From positions 62,001 to 126,000 of the forward strand of contig NZ_JBFEFH010000016.1 of NCBI RefSeq assembly GCF_040717455.1: a stretch of DNA of 64,000 nt. Reading direction: 5' to 3'. The translations under genes and the position numbers were made by a program. The DNA is from Tautonia sp040717455. Lineage in GTDB: Bacteria; Planctomycetota; Planctomycetia; Isosphaerales; Isosphaeraceae. The notes beneath the pieces were generated by a model. It was given only the letters and a program-made list of their open reading frames with translations, searched no databases and had not been told where the DNA came from. Below are positions 6,658 to 15,850 of the stretch, one piece after another. The first letter of the stretch is position 1; every line of letters begins with the position of its first letter.

Positions 6658-9636
6658 TCAAGGTGTCGCCCATCCTTGAAGTGATCGCGGATCGGATTCA
6701 CCTTCGACGAGGCGGTAAGCAGTGTCGATCGAAAGATTGGCGAAGCGACGGACCTGGCCGGAGGGCCAGCGGACCTCGACGGTGACGGGGGAGGAGGAAG
6801 GGCCGAGGCCGAAGTGGAGGCGGGGGTCGCTGGACGAGAGGTAGCTGCCGCCGCCGAAGCGCTGGGCGGTCTGGGTGCGGCCGGAGGAGGTGACGGAGAC
6901 GACCGCGCCGAGCGCGTCGCGGTTCGAGGCGGTGCCTTCGAGGTGGAGGGTGAGGAAGTGATGGGGTGAGGATGCCTGGCCTTCGGGGCCGAGGTAGCGG
7001 AGGAAGGCGAGCGGGTGGTCCTGGGAAAGGATCAAGGCGTCGAGGAGTCCGTTGTTGTCGAGATCGCCGACCACCAATCCGCGGCCGACGCGATCGACCG
7101 ACCAGCAGGGGCCGGAGCGTTCGGAGACGTCGGTGAAGCGGGCGTGGCCGAGGCCGAGGAGCAGTTGGGCAGGCATGGCGTACGGGGTGCCGGGGCGGAA
7201 GTCGTTGACGTGGCCGTTGGCCTGGACGAGGTCGAGGAGGCCGTCGTTGTTGGCGTCGAGGAAGGCGAGGCCGAAGCCGAGGACAAACCGGGTGGCGGGG
7301 GCGAGGCGGGCATCGGCCGAGGCGTAGGCGAACTGGGCGCCGCCGAGGTTGCGGAAGAGGGAGGTGGACTCGCCGTAGAAGTTGGTGACGGCCAGCTCGG
7401 GGAGGCCGTCGCCGTCGAGGTCGCCGCAGGCGATCCCCATGCCGGCCTGGTAGCCGCCGTCGGCGTTCGAGGCCACGCCGGCGACCTCGCCCATCTCTTC
7501 GAATCGGAAGCCGCCGAGGTTGCGGTGGAAGGCGTCGGCCGTCATGTCGTTGGCGACGAACAGGTCGACCAGACCGTCGCCGTCAAGGTCGGCGGCGACC
7601 ACGCCGAGGCCGCGGCCATCGGGATCGGACAGGCCGGACGCCTCGGTCACGTCGACAAACTTCCCATTGTCGTTGCGATAGACGCGGTCGTGCTCGGCGG
7701 CGTAGCGGCGCGGGATGCAGTACATGTGCTCGCCGGGGCGGTTGGGGTCGAGGCAGGGTTCCTCGCGTGCGGGGTCCCAGTGCAGGTAGTGGCAGACGAA
7801 GAGGTCGAGGTCGCCGTCGTTGTCGAGGTCGGCGAAGGCGGCCGAGGTCGGCCAGCCGCGATCGCCGCCGAGGCCGCTCGGCCCCGTGATGTCCTCGAAG
7901 GTGCCGTCCCCCCGGTTGCGGTAGAGGGCATACGACCGCCATCGGGTGATGAACAGGTCGGGATAGCCGTCGTTGTCGATGTCGCCGACGGTCACGCCGT
8001 GGCTGTAACCCTGCGAGGTGCCGGGCAAGGCGGCGGCCTCGGTCACGTCGGTGAAGGTGCCGTCGCGGTTGTTGCGAAAGAGGCGGTCGCCGGGCAGGTC
8101 GCGGGACGGGTCGGGGGGGAATGGGCCGCCCTGGAGGACGAAGACATCGAGCCAGCCGTCGCCGTCGAAATCGATCAGCGCCAGGCCGCCCGACATGGTT
8201 TCGGGGAGCTGGCGGAGCCGGGTCTGGCCGGGGTCGAAGGTGAAGCGGAGGCCGGCGGCCTCGGCGTCGTCGCGGAAGCGAGGGATGGCGAGGGAATCGG
8301 CAGCCGGTGGGGGAGCTTCGGCCGAGGAGCCGTCGAGGATGAGATCGGCCAGGGAGGGGCCGGACGCGGGGGCCGGGGCTTCGGGAAGGGAACGGGCGCG
8401 ATCAAGCCCGGCGCGGGCGTCGGCGTTCGAAGGGTCGAGCCGGGCGAGCAGGGTCCACCAGCCGATCGCCTCGAAGCGTCGGCCGAGCGATTCGGCCAGG
8501 CGGGCCAGGTCGGGCAAGGGTTCGAGCTCGCCGTACTCGATCTTGCCCATCAGGTCGGCGTAGTCGTCGTGCAGGCGGTCGAGCGTGCGCTTGCGGTCGC
8601 GGAGGGCGGCGAGTTCGTCGGCGGATGCGTCGTCGTCGCGGGCGGCCAGGTCGGCCAGGCGTCCCCAGGCGGAGGCGTCGCCGGGGCGGAGCGTGATGAG
8701 CCGTTCCAGCGCGAGCCGTTCGGCCGAGGGGTCGCCCCGGGCCGCGGCATGGCGGGCCTGAAGCGCGGCGATGCGATCGGGCGTCAGGTGGTCGGCCGGG
8801 ATGAGCCGCATCGCCTGCTCGGCGCGGACGGGACGACCGGCGGCCAGGGCCCAGTTCAGGCGGATGCGGGCGACGTCGGGATCGGCGGGGCGTTTGGCCT
8901 CGCAGCGCGTGAGCCAGGCGTCGGCCTCGTCGAGCCGGCCGGATTCGACGGCCAGGTCGGCCAGGCCGAGCCAGACGCGGTCGTCGTCGGGGGCCTCGCG
9001 GTGATGGCGTTCGAGGGCCTCGGTCAGGGCACCGATGGGGGGCGGATGCGTCTCGGCCAGCCAGCGCGACCGGAGCAGCCTGGCCGCCTCGACCGGATCG
9101 AGCGACGGAGACGCCCGCCACTGCCGCTCGAACCACTCGGGGAGCCGTTCGGAACGGCCGGAGAAGTAGTAGAGACGCTGGGTGAGGCGGATGGCCTCGT
9201 CGCCGATGGCGTCGCGGCGATCGACGAGGGCGGCCAGCGGGGCCTCGGCCTCGGCGAGTCGCCCATGCTCGACGGCCAGCCAGGCCCGTTCGAGCGCGGC
9301 CCTGGGGCCGAGCTTCGCGTCGAGGGGGACGCGATCCCATGCGGCGAGTGCCGCATCGATGCGGCCGAGCTTCGCCTCGCAATTTCCCAGGGCGAAGGCG
9401 ACCTCGGGCTGGTTGGGCCGACGTTCCGCAAGGCGGAGCAATCGGGCCCGGGCGGCCTCGAATTGACCGGCGGCCAGCTCGCGATTGGCCAGGCCCAGCT
9501 CGCTCGCGTCGCGACGCGCCGAGGCCCACCAGGCACCACCGATGCCGACGACCACGACCATCGCCAGCCCCCCGATCAGCCCGGGTAGCCTCCGCGAACG
9601 GGGCCGGGTGGGGGAGAGACTCCGCGCATCTGCCAC
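6658..9636 (-). CDS. CRTAC1-type TPR + FG-GAP/VCBS + ASPIC/UnbV protein (copy 1)
   Basis: A 992-residue protein. An N-terminal signal-anchor (about residues 17-40, GLIGGLAMVVVVGIGGAWW) is followed by TPR-like helices to about residue 420. Then come several FG-GAP/VCBS repeats with Ca-binding loops such as DFDGDGWLDVF, DIDNDGYPDLF, DLDGDGLVDLF and DANNDGLLDL, which form a beta-propeller. The C-terminal ASPIC/UnbV region ends in WPSGQVRRF. It is probably attached to the outer face of the cytoplasmic membrane. The family is very common in Planctomycetota and its function is undetermined. The GTG at 9636 has AGGGGAGA seven bases upstream. A 92-base internal stretch is identical to the paralogue at 42002-44896. 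Confidence 0.9.
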   Translation of the reverse strand: MADARSLSPTRPRSRRLPGLIGGLAMVVVVGIGGAWWASARRDASELGLANRELAAGQFEAARARLLRLAERRPNQPEVAFALGNCEAKLGRIDAALAAWDRVPLDAKLGPRAALERAWLAVEHGRLAEAEAPLAALVDRRDAIGDEAIRLTQRLYYFSGRSERLPEWFERQWRASPSLDPVEAARLLRSRWLAETHPPPIGALTEALERHHREAPDDDRVWLGLADLAVESGRLDEADAWLTRCEAKRPADPDVARIRLNWALAAGRPVRAEQAMRLIPADHLTPDRIAALQARHAAARGDPSAERLALERLITLRPGDASAWGRLADLAARDDDASADELAALRDRKRTLDRLHDDYADLMGKIEYGELEPLPDLARLAESLGRRFEAIGWWTLLARLDPSNADARAGLDRARSLPEAPAPASGPSLADLILDGSSAEAPPPAADSLAIPRFRDDAEAAGLRFTFDPGQTRLRQLPETMSGGLALIDFDGDGWLDVFVLQGGPFPPDPSRDLPGDRLFRNNRDGTFTDVTEAAALPGTSQGYSHGVTVGDIDNDGYPDLFITRWRSYALYRNRGDGTFEDITGPSGLGGDRGWPTSAAFADLDNDGDLDLFVCHYLHWDPAREEPCLDPNRPGEHMYCIPRRYAAEHDRVYRNDNGKFVDVTEASGLSDPDGRGLGVVAADLDGDGLVDLFVANDMTADAFHRNLGGFRFEEMGEVAGVASNADGGYQAGMGIACGDLDGDGLPELAVTNFYGESTSLFRNLGGAQFAYASADARLAPATRFVLGFGLAFLDANNDGLLDLVQANGHVNDFRPGTPYAMPAQLLLGLGHARFTDVSERSGPCWSVDRVGRGLVVGDLDNNGLLDALILSQDHPLAFLRYLGPEGQASSPHHFLTLHLEGTASNRDALGAVVSVTSSGRTQTAQRFGGGSYLSSSDPRLHFGLGPSSSPVTVEVRWPSGQVRRFANLSIDTAYRLVEGESDPRSLQGWATP
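7862..7953 (-). repeat. 92-base stretch identical to 43604-43695 (inverted copy)
   Basis: Base-by-base comparison of the two CRTAC1 genes shows complete identity over 92 bases including wobble positions, while flanking sequence diverges. The copies lie on opposite strands, so they form a long-distance inverted repeat. Confidence 0.8.
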
Positions 9637-10090
9637 CAGTAAGTCTCCCCTTCGGATCGCATCGCACCGAATGGAACAACGTCGGGCGGATCGGTGCCAG
9701 GACTGGTTGATCGACGACCCGGGTATCGCGACGTGCTTCGAGCGATCGTTCGATCATGATCCCCGGCCTTCCAATCGGCAAGGCTTCATCTCAAGAATTC
9801 CCGGGGGTGTCGCACGGATTCATTCAAGGATTCGTGCAGAGGGCCGAGGGGGGAGAAGTCGGCCGGCGGCGCATGGGGGCGCTTCGGCGAGCGGGGGCGG
9901 GGGATTCGCGGTTGCATCGGGCGAGTCGCCGACGATAATGGGCCGGAGTCAGGCGGGGAGCGGGTGTCGAGTCGTGTTTCGAGGAATCTGCCCCGAATCG
10001 CGTCGGGGCGCGGCGTTCCTCGGAGTCCTTCGTGGCACGCGCGAGCGGATGCCGTCCGTTTCCCATCGGCACCGCGGAGACTGAACGACG
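9637..10090. other. Intergenic region between divergent genes, no gene recognised
   Basis: These 454 bases separate the divergent CRTAC1 gene and the membrane protein gene. I see no coding segment with convincing composition, no RNA gene and no strong promoter match. Confidence 0.5.
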
Positions 10091-10834
10091 ATGAGCGACG
10101 TCGAGCCCGGATCGGATTTCCGTCCACCCTCAGCCCCGGGGCCGAGGCAACCGCGCGTCTCCCCGACCCTCTCGGCGCTGATCGCCGGGCTCATCGCCGC
10201 CGGGCTGAGTGGGGCCGCCGGCGAGTCGTTCGTCGGCCTGTTCGCCCCGGCCGAGCGGGCCGGGGCCGAGGCGGACCCGAGCCTCGACCCGGACGACGGC
10301 GAGCAGCGTTCCCCCGAGCAGCTCCGCGGGCTGGTGCTCGACGCCACCGTGACCTTCGCCGCGCAAGGCGGCTTGCTCGGCCTGATGCTCGGCCTGGCCG
10401 GTGGGGTCAGCGGCCGATCGCTCCCGATGGCAGGGCTCGGGGCGGGGATCGGGGTGATGGCCGGGGCGGTCGTCTGCGGCCTCGGCGCGTTCGGCCTGTT
10501 CACCTTGTACCTGAACCACGTCGACCCGATTGCCCCGGAACTGCTCGCCCCGCTGAGTACCCGGTCGATCCTCTGGGGAGTGATGGGGGGAGTCGGCGGG
10601 ATGGCCTTCGGCATCGGCCTGGGCGACGAAAACGGGATCGGCCAGGCCATCCTGGGAGGGGCAGTAGGTGGCCTGCTGGCCACCCTCGTCTATGAGTTGG
10701 GCGGCCTGGTGCTCTTCCCGGACGCCCGACCCACCATCCCCGTCGCCGGGGGGCAGTCCGCGCGGCTCGTTGCCCATGGCGTGACCGGGGTGCTGGTGGC
10801 CCTGGGAGCGGCCAGGGCCCTGAACGCGGAGTGA
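10091..10834 (+). CDS. Multi-pass membrane protein of unknown function
   Basis: A 247-residue protein. A proline-rich cytosolic-looking start is followed by about six hydrophobic segments with many Gly/Ala pairs (LSALIAGLIAAGLSGAAGE, GGLLGLMLGLAGG, GLGAGIGVMAGAVVCGLGAFGLF, SILWGVMGGVGGMAFGIGLG, AILGGAVGGLLATLVYELG, GVTGVLVALGAA). The glycine-zipper-like pattern suggests tight helix packing. I do not recognise a characterised family. The ATG at 10091 has a distant GGAG. It is convergent with the large gene at 10894, 59 bases away. Confidence 0.75.
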   Translation: MSDVEPGSDFRPPSAPGPRQPRVSPTLSALIAGLIAAGLSGAAGESFVGLFAPAERAGAEADPSLDPDDGEQRSPEQLRGLVLDATVTFAAQGGLLGLMLGLAGGVSGRSLPMAGLGAGIGVMAGAVVCGLGAFGLFTLYLNHVDPIAPELLAPLSTRSILWGVMGGVGGMAFGIGLGDENGIGQAILGGAVGGLLATLVYELGGLVLFPDARPTIPVAGGQSARLVAHGVTGVLVALGAARALNAE

Positions 10835-10893
10835 CGGATCGGGTCTGGTGGTGTGGGCGGGCGCGACCTCTGCCCGCGAGTCTCCATCGGGAT

Positions 10894-12786
10894 TCATCCC
10901 AATCGAGATTCGCGATTCAAGGCGGCCGACCGGAGATTGAGCAACGCCTTCCAGCTCCAGGGCCCCGGCTGGGGGTGATCCCGCCTCCAGCCATTCGCGG
11001 GACGATCGGAAGGGCGACCGACGTGGTCGATCCATTCCTGGAGGTGGACCAGGGTGTCGTTCGCGCGGAGGACGGCGTGCTCCCTGGCCTCGACCAATGT
11101 CTGCGCGTCGTCTCCGGCCAGGAGCCGTCGGGCGGCCCTCAGGACTTCCTCGCGGTCGATCCGGTCGGCCCGGAACCGGTGAGGCCAGCCCGAGTCGCCG
11201 AGCAGGGCGTCGACCTTGGCCCCGCCCCGGATCTGGTCGATCGCGATGTACGGCACGCCATTGCGGACGGCCAGCATCGCCCCGTGGAATCGGGAGGTCA
11301 GGATCAGGTCACATGCGCGGTACTGGTGCTCGATGGCCTCGGGGGTGATGCCGGACCGGAGCAGGTGATTCTCGATGGCGAGCACGCGCCCCCCGCGATC
11401 GGCGAGGATCGCCTGCGCAACCCAGTTCACCACGTCCTCGGTTTCGTTCCAGAGGCAGCGATCGTCGCCATATTCCCCCTGCGGGCCGCGGAGCACGACG
11501 CCGAGCGTGACCCCGTCTCGGGGGTGCTCCCGAGGGCTGGGCGAGCCCTGGCGGGGGGCAATGAGGGCGACGTCCTCGAACCGCTCGGGCTTCCCCTCGC
11601 GGGCGAAGACGGAATCGAACGGGTCGATGAAGTTGAAATGCCCCTGCGGGAACATGCTCACGCTGACGCCGGCGAGCGGACGGCCTGCGAATCGGTCGAA
11701 GAGCGCGGCCGTCTCCGGGTGGGTCTTGAGGATCGGGCCGCAGACGAAGATCACGGCGTCGAAGGAATCCGGGTCGACCTGACGCCAGTCGGCCCCGGTC
11801 GCGCCGCGGACCTGGACATGGGCGCCGCTCGCGTGATCGACGCGGTGGCCGAGGCCGACGAGATGCGTCGTGACGCTCTGCATGGCGAGCAGGTCGCCGA
11901 TCGTCCCATGCCCCTCGAACGACCCGTACCACGTCACGAGCAGGCGTTTCCGGGGTGCTGACGTGTGACGGGGATGAGCCGTCGCCGTTGATCGCCCCCG
12001 CAATGAGGGGATGATGCGACGCCGGGGCCGATCGGGGGCGAGGGCCCGGTCGCAGAGTCGCCTCAGGACCGAGTCCTCCCCCGGCGCGGGCGGCGAGATC
12101 TTGTGGGTGAGCTTCAGGACGGGCGTCGTGGGCGAGTCGAGCAGTTCCCGGTCCTGCCGAGTCGGTTGCCGGTGCAACGTCTCCTCGTAGGGGAGGTAGC
12201 GGTGCGGGCCGTCGGCGGAGTGTTTCGGCACGCGATCCCAGAGCGATCGGAAGTGCGGATCGGCCTCGTAGCACCGGCCGAAGAGGTGATGGACCCAGAA
12301 GTAATGGTCCCGCTCGTGCCGATCGCGCCAGTACTCGACGGTCCGGTCGTGCCATTGGCGGATGATCTCGCTCCCCATCGAGGCGGCGAGGAACCAGCTC
12401 GAGATCATCCGATCCGGGCCTGGCCGATCGAAGGCGAAGAACCCGTGCCGGGCCGCCTGGGGGAGCCACTCGTCGAGCGGGCGGAGGCAATAGAGCGTGC
12501 TGTCTGCCCAGACGCCCCCGTACCTGCGCAGCAGGGCGAGCCGCACGACATCGCTCAACGCCTCGGGCTCCAGGTGTTTCCCCTCGACCGCCCGGAATTC
12601 GTCCCGATCGAGCAGGGACGGCAGGTCGTCTCGACAGAGGGCCCGGATCGACCAGCCCGGGTTGTGCCGTCTCCAGGTTTGCAGGCAGGCTCGGACCACC
12701 TCGGGGGCCTGGTCCCAGCCCTGGAACCAGAGGCACCAGACGATTTTCGGGACCGGGACGCGACGGCTCGAATCGTGGTCGGGCAT
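10894..12786 (-). CDS. Fusion of capsular GT32-like glycosyltransferase and polysaccharide pyruvyl transferase
   Basis: 630 residues in two modules. Residues 1-235 resemble capsular polysaccharide glycosyltransferases (Caps_synth/OCH1-like): KIVWCLWFQGWDQAPEVVRAC at the start, the hallmark ALLRRYGGVWADSTLYC in place of the classic DXD, and MISSWFLAAS. After a basic linker (about 235-285), residues 285-600 are a polysaccharide pyruvyl transferase (CsaB-like) with SFEGHGTIGDLLAM, VIFVCGPIL and the conserved LTSRFHGAMLAVRNGVPYIA. It would act in the cytosol on a surface-glycan precursor, adding a sugar and a ketal pyruvate (inference). No ribosome-binding site is obvious at the ATG. No other glycan-assembly genes are adjacent, so it stands alone. 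Confidence 0.85.
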   Translation of the reverse strand: MPDHDSSRRVPVPKIVWCLWFQGWDQAPEVVRACLQTWRRHNPGWSIRALCRDDLPSLLDRDEFRAVEGKHLEPEALSDVVRLALLRRYGGVWADSTLYCLRPLDEWLPQAARHGFFAFDRPGPDRMISSWFLAASMGSEIIRQWHDRTVEYWRDRHERDHYFWVHHLFGRCYEADPHFRSLWDRVPKHSADGPHRYLPYEETLHRQPTRQDRELLDSPTTPVLKLTHKISPPAPGEDSVLRRLCDRALAPDRPRRRIIPSLRGRSTATAHPRHTSAPRKRLLVTWYGSFEGHGTIGDLLAMQSVTTHLVGLGHRVDHASGAHVQVRGATGADWRQVDPDSFDAVIFVCGPILKTHPETAALFDRFAGRPLAGVSVSMFPQGHFNFIDPFDSVFAREGKPERFEDVALIAPRQGSPSPREHPRDGVTLGVVLRGPQGEYGDDRCLWNETEDVVNWVAQAILADRGGRVLAIENHLLRSGITPEAIEHQYRACDLILTSRFHGAMLAVRNGVPYIAIDQIRGGAKVDALLGDSGWPHRFRADRIDREEVLRAARRLLAGDDAQTLVEAREHAVLRANDTLVHLQEWIDHVGRPSDRPANGWRRDHPQPGPWSWKALLNLRSAALNRESRLG

Positions 12787-12986
12787 GGCAAGACCGGGGT
12801 AAGGCGTCGAATAGGGAACCAGCCTGCACGTTGCTCAGATCACTTGGACCTGAGCCTCGCCTTGCGTCACGACAACCCAGACCAGGATGGAAGCAACAGA
12901 AGAGGGCCGGAGTTATAGCGAATCCCCTCGGTTGCTTGAAGGCCTCTTCTCGGGGGCGGTCGCTCGGGTGATCACGGGGCGCGCTA

Positions 12987-13015
12987 CTGTCTTTGGTTGA
13001 GTTGCGACGTACAAT
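12987..13015 (+). promoter_or_regulatory. Candidate promoter of the C39/ATP-grasp/GCS2 gene set
   Basis: CTGTCT (12987-12992) and TACAAT (13010-13015) are 17 bases apart. The hexamers overlap an upstream in-frame ATG (13014), which argues for the GTG at 13098 as start of the peptidase gene. The remaining 12787-13097 spacer shows no gene. Confidence 0.4.
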
Positions 13016-13097
13016 GAGATCGAGATCATCCGATGCGCCGGCTTGTGTTGGCCGGCCTCGAGGTCGATCACCCTCCATCTCCGAATCGAGGTCGGCG

Positions 13098-13811
13098 GTG
13101 GAAACGCGCCTGACGTTCGAGATCCAGCCGCAGCCCGACGACGTGACGTGCGGGCCGACGTGCCTTGATGCCGTGTACAGCTACTTCGGCGACGAGATCC
13201 CCCTGGAGCAGGTCATCCGGGAGATCCCGCAGCTCGAAGGCGGGGGCACGCTGGCGGTCTTGCTCGGGAATCACGCCCTGAAGCGAGGCTACGAGGCCAC
13301 GCTCTACACCTACGACCTGAGGACCTTCGACCCGACCTGGTTCACCCCCGCCGCCCCGCACCTGGCCGAGAAGCTGAAGGCCCAGGCCGCCCTGAAGGAG
13401 AACCCGAAGCTGCGGATCGCCACCGGGGCGTATCTGGAATTCCTCCGCCTGGGCGGCCGAATCCGGATGCGAGACCTGAACGGGGCCTTGATCCGGCACT
13501 ACCTCGAACGGCAGATCCCGATCCTCACCGGCCTCTCGGCCACCTATCTGTACCGGATGCCCCGCGAATTCGGCCCGAAGTCGGATCACGACGACATCCG
13601 AGGCGAGCCGGCCGGTCACTTCGTCGTGCTCTGCGGCTATGATCCCCAGACGCGAGACGTGATGCTGGCCGACCCGCTCTGGCCGAACCCGCTGGCGGCC
13701 GACCATTATTACGTGCAAGGGATGGACCGCGTGCTCTCGGCGATTATGCTCGGGATCGTGACGTACGACGCCAACCTGCTCATCGTCCGGCCCCGGCCGG
13801 CAGGGCGTTGA
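13098..13811 (+). CDS. C39-family cysteine peptidase-like protein
   Basis: 237 residues with the papain-like C39 core: the oxyanion Gln and nucleophile in FEIQPQPDDVTCGPTCLDAV (Cys18), the catalytic His in AGHFVVLCGYD (His174) and Asp192 in LADPL. There is no signal peptide or membrane segment, unlike bacteriocin ABC exporters that carry C39 domains, so it is likely a free cytosolic peptidase. The GTG at 13098 has only a weak GAGG upstream but fits the predicted promoter; the region between 12993 and 13097 reads like non-coding sequence. It is the first gene of a set with DUF1877, RLAN/ATP-grasp and GCS2 genes. The role may be to trim or hydrolyse the peptide made by the two ligases (inference). 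Confidence 0.82.
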   Translation: METRLTFEIQPQPDDVTCGPTCLDAVYSYFGDEIPLEQVIREIPQLEGGGTLAVLLGNHALKRGYEATLYTYDLRTFDPTWFTPAAPHLAEKLKAQAALKENPKLRIATGAYLEFLRLGGRIRMRDLNGALIRHYLERQIPILTGLSATYLYRMPREFGPKSDHDDIRGEPAGHFVVLCGYDPQTRDVMLADPLWPNPLAADHYYVQGMDRVLSAIMLGIVTYDANLLIVRPRPAGR

Positions 13812-13828
13812 CCGCGAGAGTGCGACCC

Positions 13829-14302
13829 ATGGGGATGTATTGCGGCCTGACGGCGGTCGACCAGGACGACATGCTCCGGCTGCTCGTCGAGCCCGAGTCG
13901 GTCGGGGCGATCCTCGACGACGACTCGAGGCCCTCGGTCGACCTGGAGAAGTCGTGGCACGGCCTGCATTACCTCCTGAACGGCTCGGGCATCGGCGGCG
14001 ATCCGCCGCTGGATTTCCTGCTCGTCGGTGGCGAGCCGATCGGCGAAGACGACGGGGGTGTCTGCCTCTTTCGGCCCGACGATGTCCGGCGGCTGGCCGA
14101 GGCCCTCGACCCGATCGACGACGCACAGCTCTGGGGCCGGTTCGACCCGGGAGCGATGGCGGAGGAGGGGATCTACCCCAACATCTGGGACGAGCCCGCG
14201 GCCGACCTCCGGGAGGAATACACCGGCTACTTCCGCGACCTGAAGGCGTTCCTCCGCCGGGCGAGCGACGACGGGAGGGCCGTCGTCATCACGATCGCCT
14301 GA
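13829..14302 (+). CDS. DUF1877 (YfbM-like) protein
   Basis: A 157-residue protein beginning MGMYCGLTAVDQDDMLRLL, the characteristic start of YfbM/DUF1877 proteins. The conserved central LEKSWHGLHYLLNG and C-terminal DLKAFLRRA further match that family. The function of DUF1877 is not established; these are small soluble cytosolic proteins. It starts 17 bases after the peptidase stop and ends 63 bases before the ATP-grasp gene, so co-transcription is likely. Its presence between a peptidase and a ligase is unusual and may be accidental or point to a role in the same pathway. Confidence 0.82.
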   Translation: MGMYCGLTAVDQDDMLRLLVEPESVGAILDDDSRPSVDLEKSWHGLHYLLNGSGIGGDPPLDFLLVGGEPIGEDDGGVCLFRPDDVRRLAEALDPIDDAQLWGRFDPGAMAEEGIYPNIWDEPAADLREEYTGYFRDLKAFLRRASDDGRAVVITIA

Positions 14303-14365
14303 CCCGGGCCGTACGACCCTGCCCTGCACCGCCACGCCACGCCACGTCCCCCAGGATCTTCCCTC

Positions 14366-15850
14366 GTGCCCACACTCATTGTGACCGACAATACCACGGA
14401 CTGGCCCTCGGAGCTGCCCGAGGTCGAGGTCGTCGATGCCTGGTCGTACCTGACCGGCCCTCGATTCGCCGGGCTGCGGAACGTCAGGCTGTTCAATCTC
14501 TGCAAATCGTACCGCTATCAGAGCGCCGGGTATTATGTCTCGCTGCTGGCCGAGGCCCGGGGGCACCGCCCCTTGCCCTCGATCACGACGATCCAGGACA
14601 TGAAGTCCCCCGCCATGGTCCGCCTGCTCGGGGAGGACCTGGACGAACGGATCCAGAAGGATCTGCATCCGTTGCAGTCCGAGGCATTCACCCTGAGCGT
14701 CTACTTCGGACGGAACCTGGCCAAGCGCTACGACACCCTGAGTCGCTACCTGTTCGATGCGTTCCGGGCACCGATGTTGCGGGCCCAGTTCAAGAAGGCC
14801 GATGACCGATGGCAGCTCCGGGGCGTGGCGGCGATCGGTGCCCGGGAGGTCCCCGAGCCGCACTGGCCGTTCGTCGCCGAGGCGGCCCGCGAGTTCTTCG
14901 CGGGCCGCCGCGGGTCGATCCGCCGCCGGGCGGCCTCGCGGTACGACCTGGCGATCCTCCGCGATCCGAAGGAAGCCGAGCCCCCCTCCGACGAGAAGGC
15001 GCTGCAGCGCTTCACCCGCGCCGCCGAGGCCGTCGGCCTGGCCGTCGAGGTGATCGGGCCCGACGATTACGGCCGGATCGCCGAGTTCGACGCCCTGTTC
15101 ATCCGGGAGACGACCGCCCCCAATCACCACACCTACCGCTTCGCCCGCCGCGCCGCCGGCGAGGGTTTGGTGGTGATCGACGACCCCGAGTCGATCGTCC
15201 GCTGCTCGAACAAGGTCTACCTCGCCGAACTGCTCAGCCACCACAACATCCCGGCCCCGAAGACGCTCGTTGCGCACGAGGAAAACGTGGACGAGGTGCT
15301 CGATAGGATCGGCCTGCCTTGCGTGTTGAAGCAGCCGGACAGCTCGTTCTCCCGGGGGGTCATCAAGGTCGAGACGTCCGAGGCATTGCGCGACGAGCTG
15401 GCGAGGTTCTGGAAGGAATCGGATCTGGTCGTCGCCCAGGAATACCTGCCGACGACCTTCGACTGGCGCATCGGCATCCTCGACGGGCAGCCCCTGTTCG
15501 CGTGCAAGTACTTCATGGCGCGCAAACATTGGCAAATCATCAAGCGAGACGCCTCGGGCAAGAGTTCCTACGGGAAGTATGAAACCCTGCCGGTGGAGCT
15601 CGCCCCGCGGAAGGCGGTCCGGCTGGCCACCCGGGCCGCCGAGCTGATCGGCGACGGGCTGTATGGGGTCGACGTGAAGCAGTCGGGCGACCAGTTCACG
15701 GTGATCGAGGTCAACGACAACCCGAACATCGAGGCGGGGGTCGAGGACGCGATCCTCCGCGACGACCTGTATCGCCGCCTGGCCGACGTCTTCCTCCGTC
15801 GCATCGAGCGCCGCAAGGCGGGTTACGGCGGGGGGAACTCCCGATCATGA
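14366..15850 (+). CDS. RimK-family ATP-grasp ligase with RLAN domain
   Basis: 494 residues. The N-terminal 150 residues resemble the RimK-like ATP-grasp N-terminal (RLAN) domain (VVDAWSYLTGPRFAGLRNVRLFNLCKSYRYQSAGYYVSLLAEARG contains the conserved region). A middle pre-ATP-grasp domain (200-280, FIRETTAPNHHTY) and a C-terminal ATP-grasp fold follow, with LPCVLKQPDSSFSRGV, the QEYLPTTFDWRIGIL strand and the metal-binding end IEVNDNPNIEAG. Such enzymes join an amino acid to a carboxylate through an acyl-phosphate, for example glutamylation of proteins or peptide cofactors. The start is GTG 14366. The stop overlaps the GCS2 start by four bases (ATGA), implying coupled translation and a shared pathway. 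Confidence 0.92.
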   Translation: MPTLIVTDNTTDWPSELPEVEVVDAWSYLTGPRFAGLRNVRLFNLCKSYRYQSAGYYVSLLAEARGHRPLPSITTIQDMKSPAMVRLLGEDLDERIQKDLHPLQSEAFTLSVYFGRNLAKRYDTLSRYLFDAFRAPMLRAQFKKADDRWQLRGVAAIGAREVPEPHWPFVAEAAREFFAGRRGSIRRRAASRYDLAILRDPKEAEPPSDEKALQRFTRAAEAVGLAVEVIGPDDYGRIAEFDALFIRETTAPNHHTYRFARRAAGEGLVVIDDPESIVRCSNKVYLAELLSHHNIPAPKTLVAHEENVDEVLDRIGLPCVLKQPDSSFSRGVIKVETSEALRDELARFWKESDLVVAQEYLPTTFDWRIGILDGQPLFACKYFMARKHWQIIKRDASGKSSYGKYETLPVELAPRKAVRLATRAAELIGDGLYGVDVKQSGDQFTVIEVNDNPNIEAGVEDAILRDDLYRRLADVFLRRIERRKAGYGGGNSRS

